Of a DNA stretch of 64,000 nt, positions 63,710-64,000 are shown piece by piece (position 1 is the stretch's first letter; each line of letters opens with the position of its first letter). This DNA is from UBA7328 sp002471345 (GTDB lineage Bacteria > Bacteroidota > Bacteroidia > Chitinophagales > Saprospiraceae). The DNA lies in the NCBI GenBank assembly GCA_964011275.1, contig CAXGOB010000006.1, positions 37,875 through 101,874 on the forward strand. The letters are read 5' to 3'. Both the position numbers and the translations under genes were made by a program. The notes under the pieces were generated by a model, which was not told the DNA's origin, searched no databases, and saw nothing but the letters and a program-made list of their open reading frames with translations.

Positions 63710-64000
63710 ATGTCTGAAAGAGTAATTCCAGTTGTAGACCTTTCCAAGTTTCTGGAAGGTTCTTCTACACAGCGCAATGAATTTGTTCAAGAATTAGGAG
63801 ATGCTTTTCATCAAATCGGATTCGTAGGAGTCAAAAAGCACGGTATCTCTCAGGATCTGATTAACGATTTCTATATGAGCAGCAAGGCTTTTTTCGGCTT
63901 ACCAAAATCTGATAAAAATGAATATGAAATAAAAGGACTTGCAGGTCAAAGAGGATATACCTCTTTTGGAAAAGAACATGCTAAAGGCTCGGATGCCCCA
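63710..64000 (+). CDS. 2-oxoglutarate/Fe(II) oxygenase, isopenicillin N synthase-like (partial at window end)
   Basis: The first 97 codons of a gene that runs off the window. The N-terminal part is the DIOX_N module of isopenicillin N synthase-like oxygenases: IPVVDLSKFLEGS, FVQELGDAFHQIGFVGVKKHGIS, DFYMSSKAFFGLPKSDKNEYE and QRGYTSFGKEHAKG. The catalytic HxD...H domain lies beyond the edge, so activity and substrate cannot be judged. It is divergent from the membrane-bound cyclase gene across 284 bp of AT-rich DNA in which I see nothing else. Confidence 0.88.
   Translation, partial: MSERVIPVVDLSKFLEGSSTQRNEFVQELGDAFHQIGFVGVKKHGISQDLINDFYMSSKAFFGLPKSDKNEYEIKGLAGQRGYTSFGKEHAKGSDAP

Noticed and set aside
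1..64000. Search by eye for tRNA, rRNA, transposase, integrase, phage genes, riboswitches.
   Set aside because: None recognised; a covariance-model or tRNAscan search could still find a small RNA that I missed.

Overview
The window is 64 kb of an AT-rich chromosome from a member of the Bacteroidota, probably a marine or environmental Saprospiria/Cytophagia-type bacterium. Evidence for the phylum: a SusC/SusD pair with ECF sigma and FecR anti-sigma; a PKD protein ending in a type B type-IX-secretion sorting domain; an Oar-like TonB-dependent receptor; a short (289-residue) primary sigma factor; and promoters of the Bacteroidota TTG-N(about 21)-TAnnTTTG type. HYR, MopE-like, Kazal and dockerin-like secreted proteins point to Saprospiria-like lineages, but the rank below phylum is inference. 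No rRNA, tRNA, CRISPR array, insertion sequence or prophage was recognised.

Layout. 0.1-9.2 kb is mostly housekeeping: lipoprotein, rplS, a T9SS PKD protein, the Sua5/YrdC enzyme, S41 protease, Lrp/AsnC regulator, rpoD, a START-like protein and rmuC. 9.2-13.7 kb (minus strand) is a catabolic set: a 4-hydroxybutyryl-CoA dehydratase homologue with its catalytic residues, a Spinster-like MFS transporter and an acyl-CoA carboxyltransferase. 14.0-17.2 kb is an Oar-like TonB receptor closed by a strong terminator.

17.2-26.0 kb is the most interesting part: an apparent neutral-lipid (triacylglycerol/wax ester) storage locus. It holds a coiled-coil protein, a SARP/BTAD regulator, two related phasin-like proteins (one carrying a basic repeat linker and a helix-hairpin-helix domain), a lipase-like hydrolase, a WS/DGAT acyltransferase fused to an SCP2 lipid-binding domain, and a convergent 1088-residue protein joining a GPAT-like acyltransferase, a HAD phosphatase and an LPAAT. 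Together these could take glycerol-3-phosphate to stored neutral lipid and coat the droplet. Both phasin-like genes carry the same 18-bp direct heptamer repeat, with the 4-bp spacer typical of SARP sites, exactly 9 bp before a -7 element; this ties the regulator to the coat genes.

26.2-29.8 kb has a D-aminoacylase-like amidohydrolase, a protease homologue that has lost its serine, a frameshifted DUF6265-type gene and msrA. 29.9-44.4 kb is a polysaccharide utilisation locus (ECF sigma, FecR, SusC, SusD, PIG-L deacetylase, sugar MFS, ROK kinase, exo-rhamnogalacturonan-lyase-like protein, two metallo-beta-lactamase-fold hydrolases), with overlapping stop/start codons in its centre and a hairpin after susD. 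44.5-50.6 kb holds a response regulator-cyclase, a second response regulator and a histidine kinase fragment whose 5' end is joined directly to the 3' end of a 12-repeat HYR adhesin gene: a deletion or assembly junction that beheads one gene and cuts off the other. 50.9-64 kb contains a lysine-tailed secreted protein, a molybdopterin oxidoreductase, galactonate dehydratase, a LytS/LytTR-type two-component pair, small secreted proteins, two GNAT acetyltransferases, a MopE/Kazal/dockerin protein, a membrane-bound class III cyclase and the start of a 2-oxoglutarate/Fe(II) oxygenase cut by the window edge.
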